The notes under the pieces are model-generated. The model worked only from the letters and a program-made list of their open reading frames with translations, did no database searches and was not told the DNA's origin. Source: JBBDXI01 sp040902425 (lineage in GTDB: Bacteria > Planctomycetota > Phycisphaerae > Phycisphaerales > UBA1924). Taken from it: a DNA stretch of 23,964 bases. The DNA is taken from positions 1 through 23,964 of the forward strand of contig JBBDXI010000063.1 of assembly GCA_040902425.1 (NCBI GenBank), read 5' to 3'. Position numbers and translations under genes: made by a program. The stretch's first letter is position 1. The number at the start of each line of letters is the position of its first letter. Positions 6,697-15,301 of the stretch are shown piece after piece.

Positions 6697-8082
6697 TCAC
6701 GCCTGCCGCACCCACCGCAGGAGTGTCGCCAGGTTCGGCGGCTTGCCGAACATGAGCACGCCGATGCGGAAGATCTTGGCCGCGGCCCAGGCGGTGAAGG
6801 CGGCGGTGAACGCCGAGACCGCGATCGACCCGGCGACCTGCCAGATGGGGATGGGGTCGCTGGAGGCGGCGATGCGCTGGACCATGACGAAGGGGGCGAT
6901 CGGGGGCGTGAGGCTGAGCACCACCGCGAGGGTGGAGCTGGGGTCCTCCACGATCGCGGGCATGAGGAGCCAGGGGATGATGAGCACGATCATCACCGGC
7001 CCGATGAGCGACTGGGCCTCGTGCACCTCGGTGACGGCGCTGCCCACGGCCGCGAAGAGCGAGGCGATCATGAAGAACGCGAGGAGGAAGAAGACCAGCA
7101 GGTAGACCAGGTGCATCCACGAGAGCACGTCGAGCAGGGCGAAGGCGATCAGGCCCGCGAGCCCCAGGCCCGAGTAGGTCAGCAGGATGAGCAGGCCGAC
7201 GCCCATCTGCCCCAGGATCTTGCCCACCATCAGCTCCATCGGGGAGACGGCGCTGAGGAGCACCTCGATGACGCGGTTGCTCTTCTCCTCGATGGTCGTG
7301 GTGAGCAGGTACTGCCCGCCGGTGAACGCCGAGATCATCAGCAGCAGGATGAACGCGATGGGCACGATGTAGCGGACGCCGGGGATCGACACCCGCTCCC
7401 CCGTCCGCGTGATCGACACCGACTGCTCCTCCCGGACCTCAGAGAGCGCCTCGACCCGCGCGGGGTCGTAGTTCTCCGCCCGCAGGCGTGCCGCCGCGAT
7501 GGCCCGCTGCACCCCGCGGCTGATCGTCCCCTGGTTCTGCTCATCCAGCGTGGACCGGATGTAGGGCTTGTAGCCGCCGTAGGTGCCGTCGGCGCGCGGG
7601 CGCACGGCGTTGGCGCCGATCTCGATGATCGCGAGCCGCCCTCCCTCCTTGTCGCGCAGCGACTCCTTCTCGGCGTCGGGGCTGGCCGTCGTCGGCAGGG
7701 GCTCGATCGTCAGCGTGGGGATGCGGCCCTCGACATCGGAGAACGGCGCCGCCGATTCCATGGCCCCCCGCGCCTGTTGCTCGCCGACCAGCCCGCCCAC
7801 GAGCTGCTCCGCCTGCTCGCGCTGCCGCTGCTCGCGCTTGCGCACCAGCTCGGTGAGCCGCTCGGACGACAGCTCGTAGCGCAGCAGCTCCGCCACCTCC
7901 CCGGAGCGGTCAATCACCGCGACCGTCCCCTTGGCCGGCGGCGGGCGCAGGTTCTTGAACACCGGCATCAGCACCAGCAGGAACCCGCCCATCACCAGCG
8001 GCAGCACGATGCCGATGATGAAGCCCTTGGTCAGCACCGTGGACTTGAACTCGCGGGTGGCGACCAGCAGCGTCCTAGGCAC
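6697..8082 (-). CDS. ABC-2 type transporter permease (NatB-like)
   Basis: Membrane half of an ABC exporter. 461 aa, starting with GTG as MPRTLLVATREFKSTVLTKGFIIG. TM1 is at about 20-40, followed by a large non-cytoplasmic region (about 41-260) with Gln/Glu/Arg-rich helices, then five to six membrane segments. The stretch EEKSNRVIEVLLSAVSPMEL between the first two C-terminal membrane helices is the signature of the ABC-2/NatB permease group. The start overlaps the end of the upstream ATPase gene by 8 nt, so translation is probably coupled. The cargo is unknown; relatives are involved in sodium, drug or polymer export. The last residues abut an 8-nt tandem repeat. Confidence 0.9.
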   Translation of the reverse strand: MPRTLLVATREFKSTVLTKGFIIGIVLPLVMGGFLLVLMPVFKNLRPPPAKGTVAVIDRSGEVAELLRYELSSERLTELVRKREQRQREQAEQLVGGLVGEQQARGAMESAAPFSDVEGRIPTLTIEPLPTTASPDAEKESLRDKEGGRLAIIEIGANAVRPRADGTYGGYKPYIRSTLDEQNQGTISRGVQRAIAAARLRAENYDPARVEALSEVREEQSVSITRTGERVSIPGVRYIVPIAFILLLMISAFTGGQYLLTTTIEEKSNRVIEVLLSAVSPMELMVGKILGQMGVGLLILLTYSGLGLAGLIAFALLDVLSWMHLVYLLVFFLLAFFMIASLFAAVGSAVTEVHEAQSLIGPVMIVLIIPWLLMPAIVEDPSSTLAVVLSLTPPIAPFVMVQRIAASSDPIPIWQVAGSIAVSAFTAAFTAWAAAKIFRIGVLMFGKPPNLATLLRWVRQA

Positions 8083-9085
8083 GGCCCACCCCCACCCTCG
8101 CCTCCGCCCCCAACTCCGCCCCGGGCGCGCCCGCGGCCTCCGCGTGCAGCGCCTCGCGCACCGACTCCGCCGAGACGTGCTCGGCCTTCTGCACCGTCTC
8201 GATGAACACATCCTCCAGTGTCGGGCGCTTCAGCTCGATCCGCCGGATCGGGGTCGCCTGCACCACCGCCCGCATCACTTCAGCGGGGCTGGCCCCCTCC
8301 TCCAGGTGCAGCTCGTAGTCCCCGTTGCGGTCCGACTTCACCGCCTCGCGCACGCCGGGGATGCGGCTGAAGTCCGCGGCCAGGGCCAGCGGCTCGACCA
8401 CCACCGTCCGCGCATCGGCCCGGGCGTAGATCTCCCCGATCGGCGCATCCAGCACCTTCCGCCCCCGGTTGATCATCACGATGTGGTCGCAGATCTGCTC
8501 GGCGTGCTGCATCACGTGGGTCGAAAAGATGATCGTCTTGCCCTCCCCCTCCAGGCCGTGGATCAGGTCCCGCATCAGCCGCGCGTTCATGGGGTCCAGC
8601 CCGGAGAACGGCTCATCCAGGATGATCAGGTCGGGCTCGTGGATCAGCGCCGAGAGGAACTGGACCTTCTGCTGCATGCCCTTGGAGAGCTCCTGGCAGC
8701 GCCGCTTCTCGCAGTCGGCCAGGGCCACGCGGGCGAGCCAGTCCCGGACCTTGGCCGCGAGGCCGGCCGAATCGACGCCCTTGAGGCGGGCCATGTAGGT
8801 CAGGAAGGCCCCGACCTTCATCTTGCGGTAGAGGCCGCGCTCCTCCGGGAGGTAGCCGATGCGGTCCTTGCTCTCCAGGGCGCTTTTCTTGCCCAGGACG
8901 CGGATCTCCCCCCGGTCGGCGAAGTAGATCGACATGATCATCCGCAGCGTGGTCGTCTTCCCCGCCCCGTTGGGCCCGATGAAGCCGTAGATGCCCCCCT
9001 CGGGGATGGTCAGGTCGAGGTTCTCGACGGCGACCTTGGACCCGAAGGTCTTGCGGACGCCGCGGATGACGATCGCATCGGGCAT
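8075..9085 (-). CDS. ABC transporter ATP-binding protein (NatA-like)
   Basis: 336 aa. All nucleotide-binding motifs are present: Walker A GPNGAGKTT (37-45), a Q-loop region followed by GYLPEERGLY, the signature LSKGMQQK (133-140), Walker B LIILDEP (153-159), D-loop SGLDP and H-loop His190 (STHVMQHAE). After about residue 220 a DUF4162-type C-terminal domain follows (TVVVEPLALAADFSRIPGVREAV..), typical of ATPases paired with NatB-like permeases. The last about 20 residues are Ala/Gly-rich. It heads the ABC-methyltransferase gene run and is divergent from prfA with only 26 nt between the start codons. No Shine-Dalgarno sequence is present; TAAGAT lies 9 nt before the ATG. Confidence 0.94.
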   Translation of the reverse strand: MPDAIVIRGVRKTFGSKVAVENLDLTIPEGGIYGFIGPNGAGKTTTLRMIMSIYFADRGEIRVLGKKSALESKDRIGYLPEERGLYRKMKVGAFLTYMARLKGVDSAGLAAKVRDWLARVALADCEKRRCQELSKGMQQKVQFLSALIHEPDLIILDEPFSGLDPMNARLMRDLIHGLEGEGKTIIFSTHVMQHAEQICDHIVMINRGRKVLDAPIGEIYARADARTVVVEPLALAADFSRIPGVREAVKSDRNGDYELHLEEGASPAEVMRAVVQATPIRRIELKRPTLEDVFIETVQKAEHVSAESVREALHAEAAGAPGAELGAEARVGVGRA

Positions 9086-9094
9086 GGGGCGAGC

Positions 9095-9104
9095 ATCTTA
9101 CACT
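9095..9104. promoter_or_regulatory. Overlapping divergent -10 elements (ABC ATPase gene and prfA)
   Basis: Within the 26-nt gap, the plus strand has TACACT (9099-9104) 7 nt before the prfA ATG, and the minus strand has TAAGAT (complement of 9095-9100) 9 nt before the ABC ATPase ATG. There is no room for ordinary leaders, so both mRNAs would be leaderless or nearly so, and the two start sites would compete for polymerase. Confidence 0.45.
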
Positions 9105-9111
9105 CCCGCCG

Positions 9112-10212
9112 ATGCCCCAGACCGAGGGACTGCTGCCGGCACGCGTGATCGAGCGGCTCGGGGCCATGGCCTCCGAGCTCGACGCCATCGACCTCAGGCT
9201 CCAGGACCCCGCTGTCGTCGTGGACCACCGCAAGGTCCGCGAGCTGTCCATCCAGAAGGCCGCGCTGGAGCCGGTGGTGGGGGCCTACCGCGAGATGAGG
9301 CGCGTGGCCGCCGAGGCCGACGAGCTCCGGAGGGCCATCGAGAGCGGCGGCGACCCGGACTTCGCCGCCCTGGCCCGGGAGGAGCTGCCGGCGCTGGAGA
9401 AGCGGACCGCCGAGCTCCTGGAGCAGGTGAAGGGCCGGCTGGTCACCACCGATGACCGCAAGATCGGCTCGGTCATCCTCGAGGTTCGCGCCGGCACAGG
9501 CGGCGATGAGGCCGCGCTCTGGGCCCGCGACCTCCTCGACATGTACCAGAAGTACGCCGCCCGGCGCGGCTGGCAGTTCGAGGTGCTCGACCTCGTCCCC
9601 GAGACCGACGCCGGCGGCATCCGCGCCGCCGTGGTCAACGTCCGCGGCGAGGGGGTCTGGAGCGAGCTGGCCCTCGAGGCGGGCGTGCACTCGGTGAAGC
9701 GGGTGCCCGCGACCGAGGCCCAGGGCCGCATCCACACCTCCACGGCCACCGTGGCCGCGCTCGCCGAGCCCGAGGAGGTGGATGTCAAGATCGACTGGGC
9801 GAACGAGGTTGAGGAGTTCGCCACCCGCGCCCAGGGGCCCGGGGGCCAGAACGTCAACAAGGTCGAGACCGCCTGGCAGATCCACCACAAGCCCACGGGC
9901 ATCATCATCAAGATGATGGAGGCCAAGAGCCAGCAGCAGAACCGCGAGCGGGCGCGGCGGCTGCTGCTCGCCCGCCTCCACGAGGCCGAGCGGCAACGCA
10001 AGCACGCCGAGCGGACGGCGGCCCGCCGCACCCAGATCGGGGGCGGGGACCGCTCCGAGAAAATCCGGACCTACCGCTACAAGGACAACATCGTGGCCGA
10101 CGAGCGGCTCGCCGGCGAGTACCCGCTCCGCGAGATCGTCCAGGGCGACCTGTCGCGGCTGATGCGGGACCTGCTGGAGCAGGAGACGGCGAGGCGGCTG
10201 GCGGAACTGTGA
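9112..10212 (+). CDS. prfA: Peptide chain release factor 1
   Basis: Release factor that ends translation at UAA and UAG. 366 aa, close to the usual 355-365. The catalytic GGQ is at 244-246 in the block GPGGQNVNK; the glutamine is the residue methylated by PrmC. The anticodon-like tripeptide PAT (199-201, in RVPATEAQGRIHTS) identifies RF1 and not RF2, which has SPF. The N-terminal coiled coil (about 10-110) and the C-terminal SEKIRTYRYKDN..DERL segment are as expected. prmC often follows prfA in bacteria, but here it does not. An 8-nt tandem repeat follows the stop codon. The start shows no Shine-Dalgarno sequence. Confidence 0.97.
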   Translation: MPQTEGLLPARVIERLGAMASELDAIDLRLQDPAVVVDHRKVRELSIQKAALEPVVGAYREMRRVAAEADELRRAIESGGDPDFAALAREELPALEKRTAELLEQVKGRLVTTDDRKIGSVILEVRAGTGGDEAALWARDLLDMYQKYAARRGWQFEVLDLVPETDAGGIRAAVVNVRGEGVWSELALEAGVHSVKRVPATEAQGRIHTSTATVAALAEPEEVDVKIDWANEVEEFATRAQGPGGQNVNKVETAWQIHHKPTGIIIKMMEAKSQQQNRERARRLLLARLHEAERQRKHAERTAARRTQIGGGDRSEKIRTYRYKDNIVADERLAGEYPLREIVQGDLSRLMRDLLEQETARRLAEL

Positions 10213-10213
10213 A

Positions 10214-10253
10214 GAGGTGAAGGGGTGAGCAGGTGAACAGGTGAGCAGCGAAG
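10214..10253. repeat. Tandem repeat, five 8-nt units
   Basis: Units of the form CAGGTGAR (GAGGTGAA, GGGGTGAG, CAGGTGAA, CAGGTGAG, CAGCGAAG) begin one base after the prfA stop codon. The rest of the gap up to 10381 is GC-rich without a recognisable gene. Confidence 0.85.
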
Positions 10254-10381
10254 CGCGACCCCGCGCGGGCATCGTTGCGTGCTGCGTCCGCGGGGTGCGA
10301 TGAGCGCACGGTCATCTCAGCCGCGGGCGCGGCCGGCCGGGCAGCGCGGGGGCGGTGGACGCGTCCGGGAGAGGGGGAGGC

Positions 10382-13300
10382 CTACCCCCTCCCGATCCCC
10401 GCCATTCCTACCAGTTCCATGAACTCCCGCCAGTCGGCCAGGTCGGTCACCCCGTCGCCGTTCACATCGGCGTTGCCCGCCGCGAAGTCGGCGGTGAACA
10501 GGCGCACATCCACCAGGTTCACCACGCCGTCGCCGTTCCAGTCGCCGGGGATGAACCAGAGGCCATTATCGCCGCGCCCGCACGTCGTGGCCGTGCAGGG
10601 CACGTTGTTCCCGCGGTAGACGCCGTTCTGCAGGGCGCACGCGGCCGCGGTCATGACCTCGCAGGCCCCGCCCGGCAGGCAGCACGCCCCCGTTGCCGGC
10701 GGGCACTGCGCCGTGGCGCAGACGGTCCCGTCGCCGCGGTAGGTCCCGCCGGCCGCCAGACACATGGCCTCGGTGCGGACCTGGCAGGCGCCGTTGAGGA
10801 GGCAGCAGGCGCCCGAGGCCAGCGGCGGGCAGATCGTGCCCAGGCACGCCGTCCCGTTGCCGCCGTACGCCCCGCCGAGCGTCCCGCACTGGGCCTCGGT
10901 CGTGACGATGCACGCGCCGTTCGGCAGGCAGCATCGGCCCGCGGGCGCCGGCGGCGGGCAGTTCGCGGTGGCGCACTCGGTGCCGTCGCCGCGGTAGACG
11001 CCCCCGGCGAAGAGGCACTGCTGCTGGGTCGCCAGGACGCAGGTGCCGTCGGCCTTGCAGCAGGCGCCCTGGGGGCGCGGGCAGAGGTTCGCCGAGCATG
11101 GCACGCCGTTGCCGCGGTAGGTCCCGCCGTGCCCGAGGCAGTTGGCCTCGCTGGTCACGAAGCAGGCGCCGCTGGGCAGGCAGCAGGCGCCCACCGGCCC
11201 GGTCGTGGGGCAGGTCGCCGGGCCGCACGCCGCGCCCGGCCCGCGGAAGACGCCGCCCGCGCTGTTGCACTGCTGGTGGGTCATCACCTCGCACAGCCCG
11301 CTGGGCAGGCAGCAGGCCCCGGTCGGCGGGGTGCAGCTCACGGTTGCGCACGCCGTCCCCGGGCCCCGGAAGTGGCCGTTCTGCGCGTGGCACTGGGCCG
11401 CGGTCAGTTGCTGGCAGGCCCCGTTGGCGAGGCAGCACGCCCCGGTCGGGCTGGGGCAGGTCGTGTTGGCGCAGGTCGTGCCGTTGCCCTGGTAGGCGCC
11501 GCCCTGGGCCAGGCACTGCTGTTCCGTCCGCTGGGCGCAGATCGCCGTCCCGGACCCGCCGGTGAAGCAGCACGCGCCGGTGGCCGAGGGGCAGTTGGCC
11601 GTGGCGCACGCCGTCCCGTGCCCGCGGTAGAGCCCGCCCTGGCTGACGCACGTGTGCTGCGAGGACACGACGCACGAGCCGTCCGGCAGGCAGCAGGCCC
11701 CGGTCGGGGCCGGGCAGTTGGCGGTGGCGCACGCGGTCCCGTTCCCGCGGTAGGTCCCGTTGTGGCTGAGGCAGTTGGCCTCCGTGGTGACGACGCAGAA
11801 GCCGCTGGGCAGGCAGCAGGCGCCCTGTAGCGAGCAGGAGTTGGCAGTGCAGAATGTCCCGGATCCGAGGAATGTACCGCCGATCGTCGTGCACTCACTC
11901 TCTTCCACCGTTACGCACGCGCCCGGAACGCAGCACGCCCCCACCCCCGGCGGCACCGGGCAGATCCCCGGCGTGTTGCACGAGGTCCCTGCCCCGTGCC
12001 ACGTTCCGCCCTGCCCCAGGCAGTGCGACTGAGTGGTGACCGTGCAGAAGACGGCCAGCGACGATGTGATGCAGCACGCCCCCGTAGCCGGCGAGCACAC
12101 GGTGGTTGCGCACGTCGTCCCGTTGCCCTGGTAGGTCCCGCCCGTCGCGGTGCAGTTCGCCTGGGTCCGGATGGCGCACTGGCCGCCGGGGTAGCAGCAC
12201 GCCCCCGTGGGCCCGCACGTCACGGCGGCGCAGTTCGTCCCCGCGCCCTGGAAGGTCCCGTTCAGCGCGTGGCACTGCGCCTGCGTCAGGTTCTGGCAGG
12301 TCGCCCCGCCGGTGGAGTTGGTCAGGCAGCACGCCCCGGTCGGCAGGCAGATCGTGTTGTTGCAGGTCGTCCCGTTGCCCTTGTACACCCCGTTCTGGGC
12401 GGCGCACTGCTGCTGCGTCAGCACCAGGCACGTGATCCCCAGCGGGCTGTTGAAGCAGCACGCGCCCGTCGGGGCGCACGTCACCGCCGCGCACTGCGTC
12501 CCGTTCCCCTGGTAGGTCCCGCCCTGGGAGGTGCACTGGGCCTGCGTCATCTGCTGGCAGACGATCGAGCCCGCCGCGGCCCGGCAGCACGCGCCGGTCG
12601 GGGCGCAGGACGTGGTGGTGCACGCCGTCCCGTTCCCCTGGTAGATGCCGTTGTGCGAGGCGCACTGCTGCTGGGTCAGCACCTGGCAGGTAAGCCCGTT
12701 GGGGGTCTGGATGCAGCACGCCCCGGTGGGGGCGCAGATGCCCACGGTGTTGCAGTTCGTGCCGTTGCCCTTGAACACGCCGCCGAGGGTGGCGCACTGC
12801 TGCTGGCTCACCTGGTGGCACTGGATCGCCCCGGCCGCTACGACGCAGCACGCGCCGGTGGGCGTGCAAATGCCGGTGGTGGAGCAGTTCGTCCCGTTCC
12901 CGCGGTAGACGCCGTTCTGCGCGGCGCACTGCTGCTGGGTCAACTGGTGGCACGTCACCCCCGCGAGTCCGGCGATGCAGCATGCGCCGGTCGCCGGCGG
13001 GCAGGTGGTCGAGGAGCACACCGTCCCGTTCCCCTGGTAGACGCCGCCGCCGGCGGCGCACTGCGTCTGCGTGACCACCTGGCAGAAGGTCCCGTTCGGG
13101 GTCGTCAGGCAGCAGGCCCCGGTGGGCTGGCAGATCGTGCTGGTGCAGGCCGTCCCGTTCCCCTTGTAGACGCCGCCCTGGGCGGTGCACTGCTCATGCG
13201 TGAGCACCTCGCACGTCGCGGGCGCGCCGGGGTTCGTGAAGCAGCACGCCCCGGTCTGCGGGGCGCAGATGTTGGGCGCTGTGCAGCTCGTCCCCGGCCC

Positions 13301-13744
13301 GCGGAAGACGCCGTTCGCCGCGGCGCACTGCGACTGCGTCAGCTGCTCGCAGGTGACTCCAGCGGACGACGGGATGCAGCACGCCCCGGTGGGGGCGCAG
13401 ATGCCCGTGGTGTTGCAGCTCGTCCCGTTCCCCCGGTACACCCCGTTCTGGGCCGCGCACTGCGCCTCGGTCAACTGATGGCAGGTCAGCACGCCGCCCC
13501 CGGAGATGCAGCAGGCACCCGTCGGCGTCGTCGTCGCGCAGATCCCGACGGTGTTGCAGCTCGTCCCCACGCCCCGGAAGACGCCCCCGGCCGCGGCGCA
13601 GTCGTGCTCGCTCAGGTCCTGGCACACGACTCCTAGCGGCGCGGGGATGCAGCAGGCGCCCGTCTGCGCCAGCGCCGGCGCGCCGAGGCCGAGAAGGACA
13701 GTCAGACACGCGCCGGCGCGCACGAGCATTCCGCACAGACTCAT
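10382..13744 (-). CDS. Exported 24-repeat six-cysteine protein with C-terminal dockerin-like EF-hand pair
   Basis: 1120 aa. A signal peptide (1-26, cleavage after ALA) is followed by 24 repeats of about 40-46 residues up to about 1055. Each repeat has the pattern GACC-x(4-9)-C-x(6)-C-x(4)-GG.Y.GNGT.C-x(4-5)-C, giving six cysteines and about 144 in all, probably three disulfides per unit. Repeats 1-13 mostly have a long first loop (8-9 residues before the third Cys); repeats 14-24 mostly have a short one. The tail carries two 12-residue calcium loops, DWNGDGVVNLVD (1068-1079) and DVNGDGVTDLAD (1093-1104), as in dockerin-like domains common at the C-termini of planctomycete secreted proteins. 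The start has GAGGAG 6 nt upstream. The function is unknown; a surface or extracellular scaffold is a reasonable guess. It is a single gene with no partner. Confidence 0.88.
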   Translation of the reverse strand: MSLCGMLVRAGACLTVLLGLGAPALAQTGACCIPAPLGVVCQDLSEHDCAAAGGVFRGVGTSCNTVGICATTTPTGACCISGGGVLTCHQLTEAQCAAQNGVYRGNGTSCNTTGICAPTGACCIPSSAGVTCEQLTQSQCAAANGVFRGPGTSCTAPNICAPQTGACCFTNPGAPATCEVLTHEQCTAQGGVYKGNGTACTSTICQPTGACCLTTPNGTFCQVVTQTQCAAGGGVYQGNGTVCSSTTCPPATGACCIAGLAGVTCHQLTQQQCAAQNGVYRGNGTNCSTTGICTPTGACCVVAAGAIQCHQVSQQQCATLGGVFKGNGTNCNTVGICAPTGACCIQTPNGLTCQVLTQQQCASHNGIYQGNGTACTTTSCAPTGACCRAAAGSIVCQQMTQAQCTSQGGTYQGNGTQCAAVTCAPTGACCFNSPLGITCLVLTQQQCAAQNGVYKGNGTTCNNTICLPTGACCLTNSTGGATCQNLTQAQCHALNGTFQGAGTNCAAVTCGPTGACCYPGGQCAIRTQANCTATGGTYQGNGTTCATTVCSPATGACCITSSLAVFCTVTTQSHCLGQGGTWHGAGTSCNTPGICPVPPGVGACCVPGACVTVEESECTTIGGTFLGSGTFCTANSCSLQGACCLPSGFCVVTTEANCLSHNGTYRGNGTACATANCPAPTGACCLPDGSCVVSSQHTCVSQGGLYRGHGTACATANCPSATGACCFTGGSGTAICAQRTEQQCLAQGGAYQGNGTTCANTTCPSPTGACCLANGACQQLTAAQCHAQNGHFRGPGTACATVSCTPPTGACCLPSGLCEVMTHQQCNSAGGVFRGPGAACGPATCPTTGPVGACCLPSGACFVTSEANCLGHGGTYRGNGVPCSANLCPRPQGACCKADGTCVLATQQQCLFAGGVYRGDGTECATANCPPPAPAGRCCLPNGACIVTTEAQCGTLGGAYGGNGTACLGTICPPLASGACCLLNGACQVRTEAMCLAAGGTYRGDGTVCATAQCPPATGACCLPGGACEVMTAAACALQNGVYRGNNVPCTATTCGRGDNGLWFIPGDWNGDGVVNLVDVRLFTADFAAGNADVNGDGVTDLADWREFMELVGMAGIGRG
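10580..13663 (-). repeat. Array of 24 coding repeats (120-140 bp units)
   Basis: DNA counterpart of the six-cysteine protein repeats. Units are diverged in sequence, but GC-rich words such as the codons for GACC and GNGT recur at nearly constant distance. Divergence between neighbours suggests an old array maintained by selection and not a recent amplification. Confidence 0.85.
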
Positions 13745-13901
13745 CGTCGTCTCCTCAGTTCCAGAGGCCGGGGCCTTGGCCGCGGCGCTCGCTCAGCCAC
13801 GATGCGCGCTCCCTCACGCACCGGTGGCCACATCCTGACCGTTTATCCAGACAGACTCGACCATATACGCGGGCGCTCCCGCCGCGGCTCCACGGCCGCG
13901 C

Positions 13902-14285
13902 TCACACCCAGACTTGCAGGATCAGGTTCGGTTCCTTGACCTTTCCCAGCCATTCGCCGACCGTGCCCGTCACGAACTTCACCTCGACCTCGGGGTGCGC
14001 CTCGAGCCACTCGTTGACCTGCTTGTCCATGAACTCAAGGCTCTCACCCGTCAGCTTGCAGTGGAAGGACTTGACGTGCGTCGCCCCCGTCCCGGTGGCG
14101 AGCGGCTTGCGCTTCCACTCCGTCTTGATCGCTCCGGAGCCCAGGCCCCCGGACAGCTTCTGGTCGAACGCCCGGATCTTCGGCGCCACCTCCGCATCCG
14201 GCTTGACGCCGATCACCGGGGCCGCCCCGACCGTGCCCGCCGAGCCATCAGGGTCCGGGTCGCGCACCACACGGCAGAAAACCAT
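13902..14285 (-). CDS. Conserved-looking protein of unknown function, 127 aa
   Basis: I do not recognise the family with certainty. The protein is soluble, without signal peptide or membrane segment. The N-terminal third is Asp/Gly/Ala-rich; the rest reads like a small alpha/beta domain with a VNEWLEAHPEVEVKFVTGTVGEWLG segment and a hydrophobic C-terminal strand (LILQVWV). Translation is well supported: a strong AAGGAGG at 14291-14297 stands 5 nt before the ATG, the best Shine-Dalgarno sequence in the window. The gene is followed by 157 nt without genes before the repeat-protein gene. Confidence 0.7.
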   Translation of the reverse strand: MVFCRVVRDPDPDGSAGTVGAAPVIGVKPDAEVAPKIRAFDQKLSGGLGSGAIKTEWKRKPLATGTGATHVKSFHCKLTGESLEFMDKQVNEWLEAHPEVEVKFVTGTVGEWLGKVKEPNLILQVWV

Positions 14286-14353
14286 GAGCGCCTCCTTCCG
14301 CCGCGAGAGCCGCGGCCGTGACCTGACTCATCGCCGCCCAGTCTACCAGCCGG

Positions 14354-14595
14354 TCATGAGCCCGCAACCACCCTGAACCGCCACACCCCCCCTCCGGCAA
14401 CCCCCGGAAGACCCCCGCAGCGCCCCCCAGCCGCCCCCGGGCCCGGAACTCTGCCGGCCCATCCTCCTCGATCACCGTCTTCCCCTCCGCCACCCGGCGC
14501 ACGGTCCCCCGCCCGTCGGATACCGGCCCCTCGTAGGTCAGGTACTCCCGCCGTCCGCGCCAGCGGAATGCCCAATGCCGCCCCCCCTCGGCCAC
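14354..14595 (-). pseudogene. Decayed LigD 3'-phosphoesterase-like copy
   Basis: The reading RREYLTYEGPVSDGRG..VRRVAEG...EEDGP..FR.RGRLGGA.GVF matches residues about 66-114 of the intact gene at 16447-16848 nearly word for word. The N-terminal half (with the LLHELPDGGRHYDW-type start) is missing, and the C-terminal WRFRVVAGS ending, which corresponds to WSFTFVSGE of the intact copy, is in a different frame. The shift fits loss of one base in the C7 run at 14386-14392. Truncation plus frameshift make a working product unlikely, although a sequencing error in the homopolymer could explain the shift alone. Confidence 0.75.
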
Positions 14596-14644
14596 GGCCG
14601 AGGGCCACCCCGGACTGTCTCACGCCCGCGCACGCCGAATGAAA

Positions 14645-14674
14645 CGCGGGCCCGGGGGATTCCCGGGACCCGCG
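14645..14674 (-). terminator. Hairpin terminator after the secreted Cys-rich protein gene
   Basis: A GC-rich stem of two 6-bp blocks (CGCGGG/CCCGCG and CCCGGG/CCCGGG, with one bulged A at 14668) and a 5-nt loop is followed on the minus strand by TTTCATT. It lies about 60 nt after the stop of the gene at 14736-15260. The T-run is weak. Confidence 0.5.
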
Positions 14675-14735
14675 GCATCTGCACGCCCGTCGTCATTGCC
14701 GCAACTTGGCGATCTCTTGCGTCCGACTCTCGACG

Positions 14736-15260
14736 TTACGGAGGGGGGCCGGTGCCGCCGCCGACCGGAGGACAATCGTGATCGACGCACTGGCAGTGCT
14801 TGTAGATGATGGGCGGGTTTGTCCAGTTGTCGAAGCAAATGGTGCAGCCCTCGTCGCAGGGGTCCAAGCAGGTCACATAGGAAACGTAGATCTGCCCCGT
14901 TCCCGGGTCAGTGTCGAAATGGAGGCGCGTCCTGCAGATGTCGGGATCCATTCCCTCCAGCTCGTATTCCACGATCTCGCCGTCCGGCGCCACTCCGAAC
15001 CACTTCACATCCATGAACTCATCACCCGTGCGCGCCATGGCGCGGCCGCGAGAACTGCCGGTGTTATCCGACAGCAGGAGGCTCCTGGCAGCCTTGCGCA
15101 GGAACTCATCAGGCAGAGCCTCGATCAAGGCTGTGCGGTCAGCGCTGGAGAGGCTCTGACGAGCGGGCGGTTCGGCCCCACCGCCGCGCTGAGCCATTCC
15201 CCATCCACCGATAGTGACCGAGAGACCGACAGCCAATGCTCCCAAGTGCCTGCTTGTCAT
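14736..15260 (-). CDS. Secreted protein of unknown function with Cys-rich C-terminus
   Basis: 174 aa. The N-terminus MTSRHLGALAVGLSVTIGGWGMAQ is a signal peptide with a probable cut after GMA. A helical middle (ALIEALPDEFLRKAARSLLL) is followed by a beta-type region and a C-terminal cluster of cysteines (TCLDPCDEGCTICFDNW and KHCQCVDHDC), which could form disulfides or bind a metal; the end is Gly/Pro-rich. GGGGAG stands before the ATG. It is 41 nt downstream of the TIGR03435-like gene on the same strand, so the two are probably co-transcribed and act at the same place outside the cytoplasm. No known family is recognised. Confidence 0.75.
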   Translation of the reverse strand: MTSRHLGALAVGLSVTIGGWGMAQRGGGAEPPARQSLSSADRTALIEALPDEFLRKAARSLLLSDNTGSSRGRAMARTGDEFMDVKWFGVAPDGEIVEYELEGMDPDICRTRLHFDTDPGTGQIYVSYVTCLDPCDEGCTICFDNWTNPPIIYKHCQCVDHDCPPVGGGTGPPP

Positions 15261-15301
15261 GCTCTCCCCTTTCGGTGGTTGCCCCAGACGCCCCGTGCGG
15301 A

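Noticed and set aside
10580..13663. Regularly spaced repeats resembling a CRISPR array
   Set aside because: The period is too long (120-140 bp), the units are degenerate, and the whole stretch is one open reading frame with a signal peptide and conserved cysteines.
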